From: Paracoccaceae bacterium
GTDB lineage: Bacteria > Pseudomonadota > Alphaproteobacteria > Rhodobacterales > Rhodobacteraceae
Assembly: GCA_003512825.1 (NCBI GenBank)
Contig: DOOI01000182.1
Coordinates: 1 to 9,999, forward strand
Length of the DNA stretch: 9,999 bases
Direction of reading: 5' to 3'
Shown: positions 1 through 6,265 of the stretch, piece after piece
How the letters are laid out: every line of letters begins with the position of its first letter
Numbering within the stretch: position 1 is the first letter of the stretch
Translations under genes and position numbers: made by a program
The notes under the pieces: model-generated
Seen by the model: the letters and a program-made list of their open reading frames with translations, nothing else
What the model was told of the DNA's origin: nothing
Databases searched by the model: none

Positions 1-334
1 CGGGCGCACAGGGCGTGTCTGCGGCCATTGGCGCCTGAAACCCCTCGCGGCGCCCCTCTGCGGCCCCGCGATTTGCGATCAGGTCCGAAATCAACCAAGA
101 GGCGTTCCTCAGCGCAAAATCCTTTTGTCCAAACCCATCACCACGCCGAGGCGCCGCTTCGATGCGGTAGGAGGCAAAAAACGCATCCGTTTGCGTGGAG
201 CGAATTTGAGGGTCCCAGAACGCGCGGGTGAAAATATCGTTTCGCTGCGCGAAGGGCTCAAAGGCCTCGGTCACGTCAATACCGGCCCGTCGATCATCCG
301 GAAGCGTGTGGGGGGAGTTTTGCGACCATGACAT
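1..334 (-). CDS. N-terminal part of a protein cut by the window edge; possibly a reductive-dehalogenase-like Fe-S/corrinoid protein
   Basis: Reading leftward from an ATG at 334-332 gives 111 codons without a stop to the window edge. The product begins MSWSQNSPHTLPDD and has a protein-like composition with GC-rich third positions, unlike the Arg-rich peptides of the forward frames here. The stretch around residues 32-100 (RNDIFTRAFWDP, KDFALRNASW, RREGF) reminds me of the N-terminal region of respiration-independent reductive-dehalogenase-like proteins, which carry a corrinoid domain and two 4Fe-4S clusters further on. That match is from memory, and none of the cluster cysteines or catalytic domain would lie in this fragment. 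No good Shine-Dalgarno precedes the ATG. An in-frame stop lies about 65 nt upstream with no better start between, so 334 is the best choice. It is divergent from the dehydrogenase at 460. Reading frame fairly sure, function weak. Confidence 0.62.
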   Translation of the reverse strand, partial: MSWSQNSPHTLPDDRRAGIDVTEAFEPFAQRNDIFTRAFWDPQIRSTQTDAFFASYRIEAAPRRGDGFGQKDFALRNASWLISDLIANRGAAEGRREGFQAPMAADTPCAP

Positions 335-459
335 AACAGAAATCTTAAGCGGGGCTTTACGACCCTGCAAGGCGTCGTTTTTGGGCGGGACGGGCGCTCA
401 TTGCCCGGTGAGGTTTGTCGAAATCCCAAAGTGGATCGCAAAATCGAAGGAGAGAAATC
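335..459. promoter_or_regulatory. Divergent intergenic spacer, promoter region
   Basis: This 125-bp spacer lies between two divergent genes and must hold the promoter of the rightward dehydrogenase and probably that of the leftward partial gene. An imperfect hairpin is visible (CGGGC at 391-395, GCCCG at 403-407). I see no convincing -35/-10 pair. The ribosome binding site AAGGAG at 447-452 serves the gene at 460 with a 7-nt gap. Confidence 0.4.
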
Positions 460-1404
460 ATGCATGTCGGGTTTATCGGTTTGGGAAGTGCGGGCGGCAG
501 CCTTGCGGGCACATTGGTGCGGAACGGAATCGACCTGACAGTCTTCGACCTCGATGCCGCCCTCGTCGACAGTTTCGTGCAGCGCGGTGCCAAATCTGGC
601 GCCTCTGCTGCTGATTTGATGCGCCACTGCGACGTGGTGATCACCTGCTTGCCCTCACCAAAGGCCTCTGCTGCCGTCCTTGACGCGATGCTCCCCGAAG
701 TGCGCGACGGCAAGACATGGATCGAGATGTCCACCACAGACGCCACCAAAATCGGCGATCAATGCGCCAGCGTCGTCGCCCGCGGGGGCCGTGCAGCGGA
801 ATGTCCGGTCTCGGGCGGGGTGCACCGGGCGGCGACTGGGAATATCAGCGTCTTTGCGGGATGCGACCGCGAAACCTTTGATCATGTGCTGCCTTTGCTC
901 ACAATTCTTGGTCGGCGGGTCTTGCACACAGGTGCCGTGGGCACAGCCTCTACGCTAAAGGTAATGACCAACTATCTTGCCACGGCCAATTTGCTGACGC
1001 TTTGCGAAGCGCTCACCACGATGGCAGCGGCAGGCATGGATTTGGCGACGACTTATGAGGCAATCAAAATCTCCTCTGGCACATCATTCACGCATGAGAC
1101 CGAGAGCCAATTGATTTTGTCGGGCTCACGCAATGTGCATTTCCCAATGGACCTCGTGCAAAAAGACATTGGCCTCTTCCAAGAGATCGCAGAGCGGCAC
1201 AACGTGCCGCTGGAAATCAGTCCGTTGATGATCGAGATCTTCAATGATGCCCAAGCCCGGTATGGTTTGCGCGCACAGTCAGACCGGGTGATAGAGCGGC
1301 TCGAAGAGGCGACAGGCCTAAAGGTGCTCGCGCCCGGCTTTCCCGAGGATCTTGTCGATGATGAACCCGAAGAACGCGGTTACGAGGTGCATCCGCCGCG
1401 CTAA
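460..1404 (+). CDS. NAD(P)-dependent beta-hydroxyacid dehydrogenase, 3-hydroxyisobutyrate dehydrogenase family
   Basis: This 314-residue cytoplasmic oxidoreductase of the beta-hydroxyacid dehydrogenase family should oxidise a 3-hydroxy acid, or run in reverse, with NAD(P). The Rossmann fold opens with GLGSAGG (residues 7-13). Asp30 at the end of the second strand (VFDLD) suggests NAD rather than NADP. The family substrate-binding signature appears as ECPVSGG (114-120) followed by a Gly at 127. The catalytic lysine is Lys167 in LKVMTNYL with Asn171 behind it, and Lys235 in QKDIGL is the usual C-terminal-domain lysine. Length fits the family (about 290-300) plus an acidic C-terminal tail of roughly 15-20 residues. 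The start is set by AAGGAG 7 nt before ATG 460; an upstream in-frame ATG at 415 lacks this. Substrate cannot be told: 3-hydroxyisobutyrate, tartronate semialdehyde and succinic semialdehyde reductases all share these motifs. Confidence 0.9.
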   Translation: MHVGFIGLGSAGGSLAGTLVRNGIDLTVFDLDAALVDSFVQRGAKSGASAADLMRHCDVVITCLPSPKASAAVLDAMLPEVRDGKTWIEMSTTDATKIGDQCASVVARGGRAAECPVSGGVHRAATGNISVFAGCDRETFDHVLPLLTILGRRVLHTGAVGTASTLKVMTNYLATANLLTLCEALTTMAAAGMDLATTYEAIKISSGTSFTHETESQLILSGSRNVHFPMDLVQKDIGLFQEIAERHNVPLEISPLMIEIFNDAQARYGLRAQSDRVIERLEEATGLKVLAPGFPEDLVDDEPEERGYEVHPPR

Positions 1405-1454
1405 TGCTTTCCCTTTGACCGCCCAACCGCTATCGGGGCAGAGGAGGTGGCATC

Positions 1455-1931
1455 ATGGACGAACGTGACATCATAGCAGAAGTCTCTGCCGGGCCATTGC
1501 GGCGGGGCGTTGCTGTTGGCGCATTGATCGGTTTGGGCGTGGTTTTTGGCAAAATCGCGCTCGACCCCACCCTTTCAGGCCTCTGGCAGGGCCTCAGTGC
1601 GCTGGGCGCAGGGGGCGCGCTTTTGTTGGGGGGGCTCTCTTGGAAAGCCACCGCCGGGCGAATTTGGCTCACCCAAGAGGGGCTGTTTGATCACACTGGC
1701 GCGGCGCTGGCGCGGATCGAGGACATCGAGGCGGTAGATGGGGGCGCGTTTTCACTCAAGCCGTCCAACGGCTTTGCCGTAACGCTAAAAACCACAGGCC
1801 CGCGCTATTGGGCACCGGGAATGTATTGGCGCTGGGGCAAACGCATCGGCATCGGGGGTGTGCCCTCGGGCCGCGCTGCCCGTTTCATGGCCGAACAGCT
1901 TAGCCAAAGACTTCCGAAACGGTCTCGCTAA
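1455..1931 (+). CDS. Small membrane protein of unknown function with a PH-like C-terminal part
   Basis: The product has 158 residues, and I do not recognise its family. After a short charged N-terminus come two hydrophobic segments, about residues 17-36 and 43-63, joined by a short loop; they probably form a helical hairpin in the inner membrane. The rest (about 64-158) looks soluble, with alternating strand-like segments (RIWLTQEGLF, ARIEDIEAVD, NGFAVTLKT) reminiscent of small bacterial membrane-anchored PH-like domains. It also has an aromatic patch YWAPGMYWRWG at 118-128 and a basic end (RLPKRSR). AGGAGG at 1442-1447, 7 nt ahead of ATG 1455, is a very good ribosome binding site. It sits 50 nt after the dehydrogenase with no terminator between, so co-transcription is likely. 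Its TAA stop overlaps the A-run of the convergent terminator. Confidence 0.8.
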   Translation: MDERDIIAEVSAGPLRRGVAVGALIGLGVVFGKIALDPTLSGLWQGLSALGAGGALLLGGLSWKATAGRIWLTQEGLFDHTGAALARIEDIEAVDGGAFSLKPSNGFAVTLKTTGPRYWAPGMYWRWGKRIGIGGVPSGRAARFMAEQLSQRLPKRSR

Positions 1932-1962
1932 AAAAAAAGGCCCCTCCGAAAATCGAGGGGCC
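1930..1962 (-). terminator. Intrinsic terminator of the leftward tad-like operon
   Basis: An 8-bp perfect GC-rich stem (GGCCCCTC at 1939-1946, GAGGGGCC at 1955-1962) has an 8-nt loop. On the minus strand it is followed at once by nine T (the A-run 1930-1938). This is a classic rho-independent terminator 31 nt beyond the stop of the second tadE-like gene. On the plus strand the stem is followed only by AGTTTAGG, so it is a weak stop for the rightward genes, although the hairpin lies exactly between the convergent units. Confidence 0.92.
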
Positions 1963-1993
1963 AGTTTAGGGAGAACAAACGAAAATCAGTCGC

Positions 1994-2575
1994 TCAGCTG
2001 TCGTTCCAGATCACCTGAGGCGCGAAACGCGGGCGGGTGAATACGGCGTTGTAAAGGTCTTGCTCCTGCAGCCCGACCCTGAAGGGCGGCGAATATTTCG
2101 ACCACGTCTCGATGAAGATGAGCCGCTCATTATGCACCATCACGGGCAGCTTGCTGGCCATGCCCCCTACGGCGGTGTTGGTCAGCGCACCGATGTTGCC
2201 CTTAGTCTTGGAACAATCCATCTTGTATTTCTGGTTCACGTTATCCCAGCGGATCACCGTCACCCGCAGCTTGGTCGGCTCTGGTGACCGCGTCAGTAAC
2301 TCCAAAAGCGCATAGGCCCCGTTCATATAAGCGGGATTGATCGGCGTGGTTTCTCGGGAAACCATGTCGCTGATCGTATAGGCCGCTTTCACATTGACCG
2401 AGGTCTGGCGATAGGCGTCAAAGAAGGTGAACATCGCGACATAGCCCCAAAACAGCATTGGGATCATGATGATGCCTTCAATGGCCACCGTGGCGCGCTC
2501 GTCACGCAAGAACCCTTTCAGGCGTCGTTGCACCGAACCTATGGGGCGGAATTGAGGGAGGGCAGAGATTTGCAT
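1994..2575 (-). CDS. TadE-like pilus assembly protein (second, distal)
   Basis: This 193-residue protein has a short cytoplasmic N-terminus, one hydrophobic helix at about residues 30-52 and a periplasmic remainder, the layout of TadE/TadF pseudopilins of the Tad (Flp pilus) system. The segment DERATVAIEG (25-34) aligns with the prepilin-like TadE/F site. Glu33 sits at the position of the conserved Glu, but Ala28 replaces the Gly that normally precedes the cleavage point. Only one cysteine is present (Cys121). The ATG at 2575 overlaps the TGA of the preceding gene by one base (TGATG) and has AGGAG at 2584-2588, 8 nt upstream; a longer in-frame start at 2692 would lie deep inside the preceding gene and is unlikely. 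It is the last gene before the terminator. Whether it is TadE, TadF or a third paralogue cannot be decided from this sequence alone. Confidence 0.85.
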   Translation of the reverse strand: MQISALPQFRPIGSVQRRLKGFLRDERATVAIEGIIMIPMLFWGYVAMFTFFDAYRQTSVNVKAAYTISDMVSRETTPINPAYMNGAYALLELLTRSPEPTKLRVTVIRWDNVNQKYKMDCSKTKGNIGALTNTAVGGMASKLPVMVHNERLIFIETWSKYSPPFRVGLQEQDLYNAVFTRPRFAPQVIWNDS

Positions 2576-3114
2576 CACTTTGGCTCCTGCACAAAGGCGG
2601 ATTGCGCGACCAGGGCGGCATAGCCTGCGCCATCCTTGTCGAGCGCCTTGCCCAATCCAGACCCTGGCAATATTGGTTTGAACAGCGCACAAGCCCGCAA
2701 CAGCATCAAATCATTGACGTTCCCGCTGGTGAATTCCCGCACGGGCTTCACGTCCTCGGAGTGGTCGATGCAATCCACCGTCGCGGGCGGATTGGCCCAA
2801 GTCCGCAGGTTCAGCTTGACCATTTCAAGGCGCAAGTTGTTTTCGCAATTGTCCAGCATCGGCGCGCGCGCGCAGATTTTATCTTTTATATCATTGTGTT
2901 GTGGCGCACTCCCCGTGCCCAAACGGATCTCCCGTACGGTCAGGTCAAGAGCACGTTCCAGCATCATATGCTTGATCGAGATGAACCCCAGCTCAACCGA
3001 GGACATCATTGCCATTATAAACAGTGGCAGCATGATCGCAAAGTCGATGACTTGGCTGCCGTCCTCGTCCTTGCGAAAACGTCGTAGGATACGAAAAGGA
3101 TGATGCTTGCTCAT
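2575..3114 (-). CDS. TadE-like pilus assembly protein (first)
   Basis: The product has 179 residues. A basic N-terminus (RILRRFRKDEDG) is followed by a hydrophobic helix at about residues 21-46 and a periplasmic domain with four cysteines (81, 90, 115, 142) that could form disulfides. DG-SQVIDF at 18-25 fits the TadE/TadF pseudopilin site, where a prepilin peptidase (TadV type) cuts after Gly ahead of X4-Glu-Tyr; here Asp24 and Phe25 take the places of Glu and Tyr. Minor pseudopilins of this kind are thought to help assembly of the Flp pilus. The ATG at 3114 overlaps the stop of the vWA gene by four bases (ATGA) and has no clear Shine-Dalgarno of its own, so translation is probably coupled to that gene. 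It overlaps the next gene by one base. Confidence 0.87.
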   Translation of the reverse strand: MSKHHPFRILRRFRKDEDGSQVIDFAIMLPLFIMAMMSSVELGFISIKHMMLERALDLTVREIRLGTGSAPQHNDIKDKICARAPMLDNCENNLRLEMVKLNLRTWANPPATVDCIDHSEDVKPVREFTSGNVNDLMLLRACALFKPILPGSGLGKALDKDGAGYAALVAQSAFVQEPK

Positions 3115-4568
3115 TGGGTCAACTTCAGTTGGTTGATTTGACGGGCGATTGATTGAAAGGCCGCAGTGATTTCCACGCCGTTCACATCAAAGAAATGGGC
3201 AGGAGAGGAGGCGCAGTTTCGCATAACAGTGTCTCCGGTATCGGTGACTTCAAAACCAACGGTCCAGATCACGATGCCATTGTTTTTGGCCGCAGTGCAG
3301 ATCTGGTTCAGAAGGTTGTTGCCGAGGCTGTTATAATACTTGGTGTAATACCAGCTGGGGCGCTGCCACGAGTAGACGTAGTTTTGCAGGTAGTAGTTGA
3401 AATTGAAGTTATTCCAATGCGCGTAGTGGCTTGAGGTCGCATAGACGCTGCCGTTGATGCGCGTCGAGTCCGAGTTTTCACCATCCGTCATCAGAACAAT
3501 CGTCTTGAGGGTCTTTGCGTCCGAATAGGCAGCGGGGCGCGCGGAAAATGCCGGATCACTCTTGTTCACGTTTGACGCCGACAGCGCGGCATTGATCGAT
3601 TGGAACGACGGGTCGAGCATTGCGACTGCCCATTTCATCCCAATCTGGATTTGCGTGCCGGCACGGGGCTTGAGCGCATTGATCTGGCTGATCAAGGCCG
3701 AGTTGGATTGCGACATTACCGTTACCCGCTCATAGCTGTTGCGGGGGCATAGCGTGTCAAACCGGGTATTTTGCGAATAGCCGCTTTCGATGGAGTATGT
3801 GTTCCACTGAAAATGCTGCATCTGTTGATAAAGCTTGGTCTTGTTCAGCGCGGCCGACGCAAAGTCGCTCTCATCGAACTCGATGCAATGCGAATAGTTA
3901 TGCACTTGGTTCACATTGAGCAGTCCCATGATTTCGGGGCCGACGTTCACGTGTTCCGAGTAGGGAATGAAGTTCAGCGAAACGCGTCCCGCCGTTTCCG
4001 GGCGCAAAACCGCGCCGACAAAGGTCTTGGCGGCTTCGCGCAAGTTGGGCAGACGATTATTGTCATTCATCGAACCCGAGATATCGACCACCAGCGAGAT
4101 TTCGACCTTTGGAATACGCTCTTCGGCGGTCGCCGCGGCTGGGATCGTCAGCTCATCCACACCAGACATCCGCATGAACTGTGTGTTCAGCGTCTTTTGA
4201 ACCGTCGCGTTGACACTTTTGTAGCCCACGCCTGTTTTGGGATCGACCACAGGCACCACATCCGTGATGCCGGCTTTGACAAAGTAATCTTCAACCACTG
4301 CTTTCGGTGCGAGGGTTTGATCAAGGTCAGCCGCCGCCAAAACCGCACGATCGACAGTGTTCTGTAGCCGCGTGCGTTCCATCTCAAAGCGCATCGTATC
4401 CACACCGATGCCAGCCACCATCAAGATGATGACCATGATGAACATGGAGAAAGCGATAAAGACGCCATCTTCTTCACGATGGAACCGCCCAAGCCTTGAG
4501 CGCCCACCGCAAAGAGCGGTCTGGCAGGCCATCTTAAGGCGATCGCTGGCGCATCTGGTCTTGGTCAT
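3111..4568 (-). CDS. TadG-like protein with von Willebrand factor A domain
   Basis: The product has 485 residues. The N-terminus is cytoplasmic, with the Tad-family element FHREEDGVFIAF at 29-40, then one transmembrane helix at about 36-54. A conserved helical stretch follows (RTRLQNTVDRAVLAAA, 65-80). A von Willebrand A domain fills about 155-485 in the periplasm. Its metal-binding MIDAS site is complete: DISGS at 162-166, Thr305 and Asp362 in MTDGE. Four cysteines (228, 274, 424, 452) lie in the periplasmic part. TadG proteins are envelope components of the Flp pilus/Tad secretion machine and are thought to anchor or organise it. Residues 376-412 form an extraordinary aromatic insert (see findings). 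The start at 4568 is chosen for GAGGGAG at 4574-4580; the in-frame ATG at 4658 lacks a site and adds 30 unlikely residues. First gene of a three-gene operon. Confidence 0.92.
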   Translation of the reverse strand: MTKTRCASDRLKMACQTALCGGRSRLGRFHREEDGVFIAFSMFIMVIILMVAGIGVDTMRFEMERTRLQNTVDRAVLAAADLDQTLAPKAVVEDYFVKAGITDVVPVVDPKTGVGYKSVNATVQKTLNTQFMRMSGVDELTIPAAATAEERIPKVEISLVVDISGSMNDNNRLPNLREAAKTFVGAVLRPETAGRVSLNFIPYSEHVNVGPEIMGLLNVNQVHNYSHCIEFDESDFASAALNKTKLYQQMQHFQWNTYSIESGYSQNTRFDTLCPRNSYERVTVMSQSNSALISQINALKPRAGTQIQIGMKWAVAMLDPSFQSINAALSASNVNKSDPAFSARPAAYSDAKTLKTIVLMTDGENSDSTRINGSVYATSSHYAHWNNFNFNYYLQNYVYSWQRPSWYYTKYYNSLGNNLLNQICTAAKNNGIVIWTVGFEVTDTGDTVMRNCASSPAHFFDVNGVEITAAFQSIARQINQLKLTQ

Positions 4569-4581
4569 CTCAACTCCCTCA

Positions 4582-4595
4582 GATTCGGGTGAATC
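4582..4595 (-). other. Small inverted repeat in the TadG-like gene leader
   Basis: GATTC and GAATC (5-bp arms, 4-nt loop) lie directly upstream of the GAGGGAG ribosome binding site of the vWA gene. If transcribed, they would form a small hairpin beside the translation start. The stem is short and may be chance. Confidence 0.25.
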
Positions 4596-4726
4596 CGACA
4601 ATTTGGGCGGTAGTTCGTGAGAGAGTTTTCGCAAATCAGTATGGCCGAAGTAGGGCAATCGGAGAGGATATTAATCCGAAAATCCCCTGAATGCGGCGAC
4701 AATTGGACCAAAAATCAGAGATAGCT

Positions 4727-4753
4727 TGCCGCAATGGAAACGGTGTGCCGCAA
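4727..4753. repeat. Pair of 8-bp direct repeats upstream of soxB
   Basis: TGCCGCAA occurs at 4727-4734 and again at 4746-4753, starts 19 bp apart (close to two helical turns). The first copy lies within the 9-bp palindrome TTGCCGCAA (4726-4734). Such spacing would suit a dimeric regulator binding one face of DNA, but the repeats are short and no regulator gene is next to them. Confidence 0.4.
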
Positions 4754-4834
4754 GTCTTAATCCAAAAAATGCATAAGATTCGATCTATGCTTGTGCTCAC
4801 CTCAACGGGGGCTTGTGTCGCCAAATGCCGCCCA

Positions 4835-4867
4835 CGTGAATGGCGACTTCTGCGTGAATGGCGCTTC
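4835..4867. repeat. Tandem direct repeat of 15-16 bp upstream of soxB
   Basis: CGTGAATGGCGACTTC at 4835-4850 is followed, after two bases, by CGTGAATGGCGCTTC at 4853-4867. Eleven bases match exactly and the rest match with one missing A; starts are 18 bp apart. It lies about 125-155 bp before the soxB start, where an upstream activator or repressor site could sit. It could equally be a local duplication without function. Confidence 0.5.
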
Positions 4868-4989
4868 GCGCTATTTCTGGCTTCTGGCGGAAAACGACCT
4901 ATGATGTCGGGTCCAGCGCCTCCTTGGTGTGACTTGCACTTGAATATGGTGGCAATTCCGGTTGAGTCGTCCGGACAAGGAGTATGACC

Positions 4990-6243
4990 ATGACCTTTTC
5001 CGCCTTCCGCATCCTCAAAGAGGGGCTCACCGGAAACACCGGATGGAAACCCCATTGGCGCGATCCGGCACCAAAACAGGACTATGATGCCATTATCATT
5101 GGCGGTGGCGGTCACGGGCTCTCGACGGCGTATTATCTGGCGAAAAACCATGGGCTGACCAATATCGCGGTGCTCGAGAAGGGCTATATCGGGTCCGGCA
5201 ATATCGGGCGCAACACGACGATTGTGCGCGCGAACTATTTCTTGCCCGGCAATTCCGAATTCTACTCCCACTCGCTCAAACTCTGGGAAGGGCTGGAGAG
5301 CGAGTTGAATTACAACGTCATGCATTCGCAGCGCGGATTGATTAACCTTTTCCATTCCGACGGCCAGCGCGACGCTTTCGTGCGGCGGGGCAATTCGATG
5401 ATCAACCAAGGCGACGATGCCATCTTGCTCGACCGGGACGGCGTGCGGCAGCATCTGCCCTATCTCGACTTCGACAACACGCGGTTCCCGATTTTCGGTG
5501 GTCTCTTGCACCCCCGTGGTGGCACGGCCCGCCATGATGCTGTGGCATGGGGCTATGCGCGCGGCGCGGATCAGCGCGGAGTCGATCTGATCCAGAATTG
5601 CGAAGTGACGGGCATCGACATCGTCGATGGCAAGGTAACAGGGGTGCAAACCACCCGAGGGGCGATCAAGGCCAAGAAAGTCGCCATCATCGTCGCGGGC
5701 CGCTCTGGTCAGGTCGCTGCCATGGCAGGCATGCGCTTGCCCATTGAAAGCCACGTGCTGCAAGCTTTCGTCACCGAGGGCCTCAAGCCCATAATCAACC
5801 ATGTCGTCAGCTTCGGCATGGGCCATTTTTACATGAGCCAATCCGACAAGGGCGGTTTGGTGTTTGGTGGCGATATCGACTTTTACGCCTCCTATGCCTC
5901 TCGCGGCAATTTGCCGATGGTAGAGCATGTGATGGAAGCGGGCATGACCCTGATGCCGATGATCGGCAAAGCGCGGGTTCTGCGCTCTTGGGGGGGGATC
6001 ATGGACATGACCCCCGATGGCTCGCCCATCATCGACAAGACTGGCATCGACGGGCTCTTCATTGACTGTGGCTGGAATTACGGAGGCTTCAAGGCCGTGC
6101 CCGCGTCTGGTTGGTGCATGGCGCATCTGATGGCCACAGGCCAATCGCATGACGTGGCCAAAGGTTTCCGACTGGATCGCTTTCTCACAGGCCGCGGCTT
6201 GATGGACGAAGAAGGCACCGGCAGCCAACACAACCTGCACTGA
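4990..6243 (+). CDS. soxB: Sarcosine oxidase, beta subunit
   Basis: This is the flavin-bearing catalytic subunit of heterotetrameric sarcosine oxidase, 417 residues, cytoplasmic. It oxidises sarcosine at a non-covalent FAD and passes electrons to a covalent FMN at the alpha-beta interface, where oxygen is reduced to peroxide. The FAD-binding Rossmann motif GGGGHG lies at residues 38-43 with the acidic end of strand two in VLEKG. RNTTIVRANY and LNYNVMHSQRG are strongly conserved SoxB landmarks. His182 in RHDAVAWGYARG is the likely FMN-linking histidine; His174 is a less likely alternative. The C-terminal GGFKAVPASGW is also typical. Start choice: AAGGAG (4977-4982) is 7 nt before ATG 4990 but only 1 nt before the in-frame ATG 4984, and family members usually begin MTxFSAFR-like, so 4990 is preferred. 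First gene of soxBDAG. Confidence 0.96.
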   Translation: MTFSAFRILKEGLTGNTGWKPHWRDPAPKQDYDAIIIGGGGHGLSTAYYLAKNHGLTNIAVLEKGYIGSGNIGRNTTIVRANYFLPGNSEFYSHSLKLWEGLESELNYNVMHSQRGLINLFHSDGQRDAFVRRGNSMINQGDDAILLDRDGVRQHLPYLDFDNTRFPIFGGLLHPRGGTARHDAVAWGYARGADQRGVDLIQNCEVTGIDIVDGKVTGVQTTRGAIKAKKVAIIVAGRSGQVAAMAGMRLPIESHVLQAFVTEGLKPIINHVVSFGMGHFYMSQSDKGGLVFGGDIDFYASYASRGNLPMVEHVMEAGMTLMPMIGKARVLRSWGGIMDMTPDGSPIIDKTGIDGLFIDCGWNYGGFKAVPASGWCMAHLMATGQSHDVAKGFRLDRFLTGRGLMDEEGTGSQHNLH

Positions 6244-6265
6244 TAACCGGACAGGGAGAAAACCC

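Larger units (their letters stand above)
4569..4989. promoter_or_regulatory. 421-bp divergent spacer between the tad-like operon and soxBDAG
   Basis: This stretch holds no gene that I can support. It must carry the promoters of the leftward TadG-like operon and the rightward sarcosine oxidase operon. Visible elements are a short GGAT/ATCC inverted repeat (4666-4677) and two pairs of direct repeats (4727-4753 and 4835-4867). It is locally AT-richer around 4755-4795, and it ends in the soxB ribosome binding site AAGGAG at 4977-4982. I could not place a convincing sigma-70 or sigma-54 promoter by eye. A forward open frame at 4691-4987 has no ribosome binding site and an implausible composition. 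Confidence 0.55.

Noticed and set aside
391..407. Hairpin CGGGC/GCCCG in the left divergent spacer as a terminator or riboswitch
   Set aside because: The stem is only five pairs with no T-run and no surrounding conserved fold; it is common by chance in GC-rich DNA.
125..614. Forward open frames between 28 and 614
   Set aside because: They give Arg/Pro-rich peptides without ribosome sites; the leftward frame from 334 and the dehydrogenase at 460 explain this DNA better.
4948..4970. Possible sigma-54 promoter (TGGCAA ... GTTGAG) upstream of soxB
   Set aside because: The required GC at the -12 element is missing at the correct spacing, and it lies too close to the start to be persuasive.
4691..4987. 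98-codon forward frame in the spacer whose stop overlaps the upstream soxB ATG (ATGA)
   Set aside because: The ATGA overlap is tempting, but there is no Shine-Dalgarno, the composition is not protein-like and the frame contains the direct repeats; I treat the stretch as regulatory.
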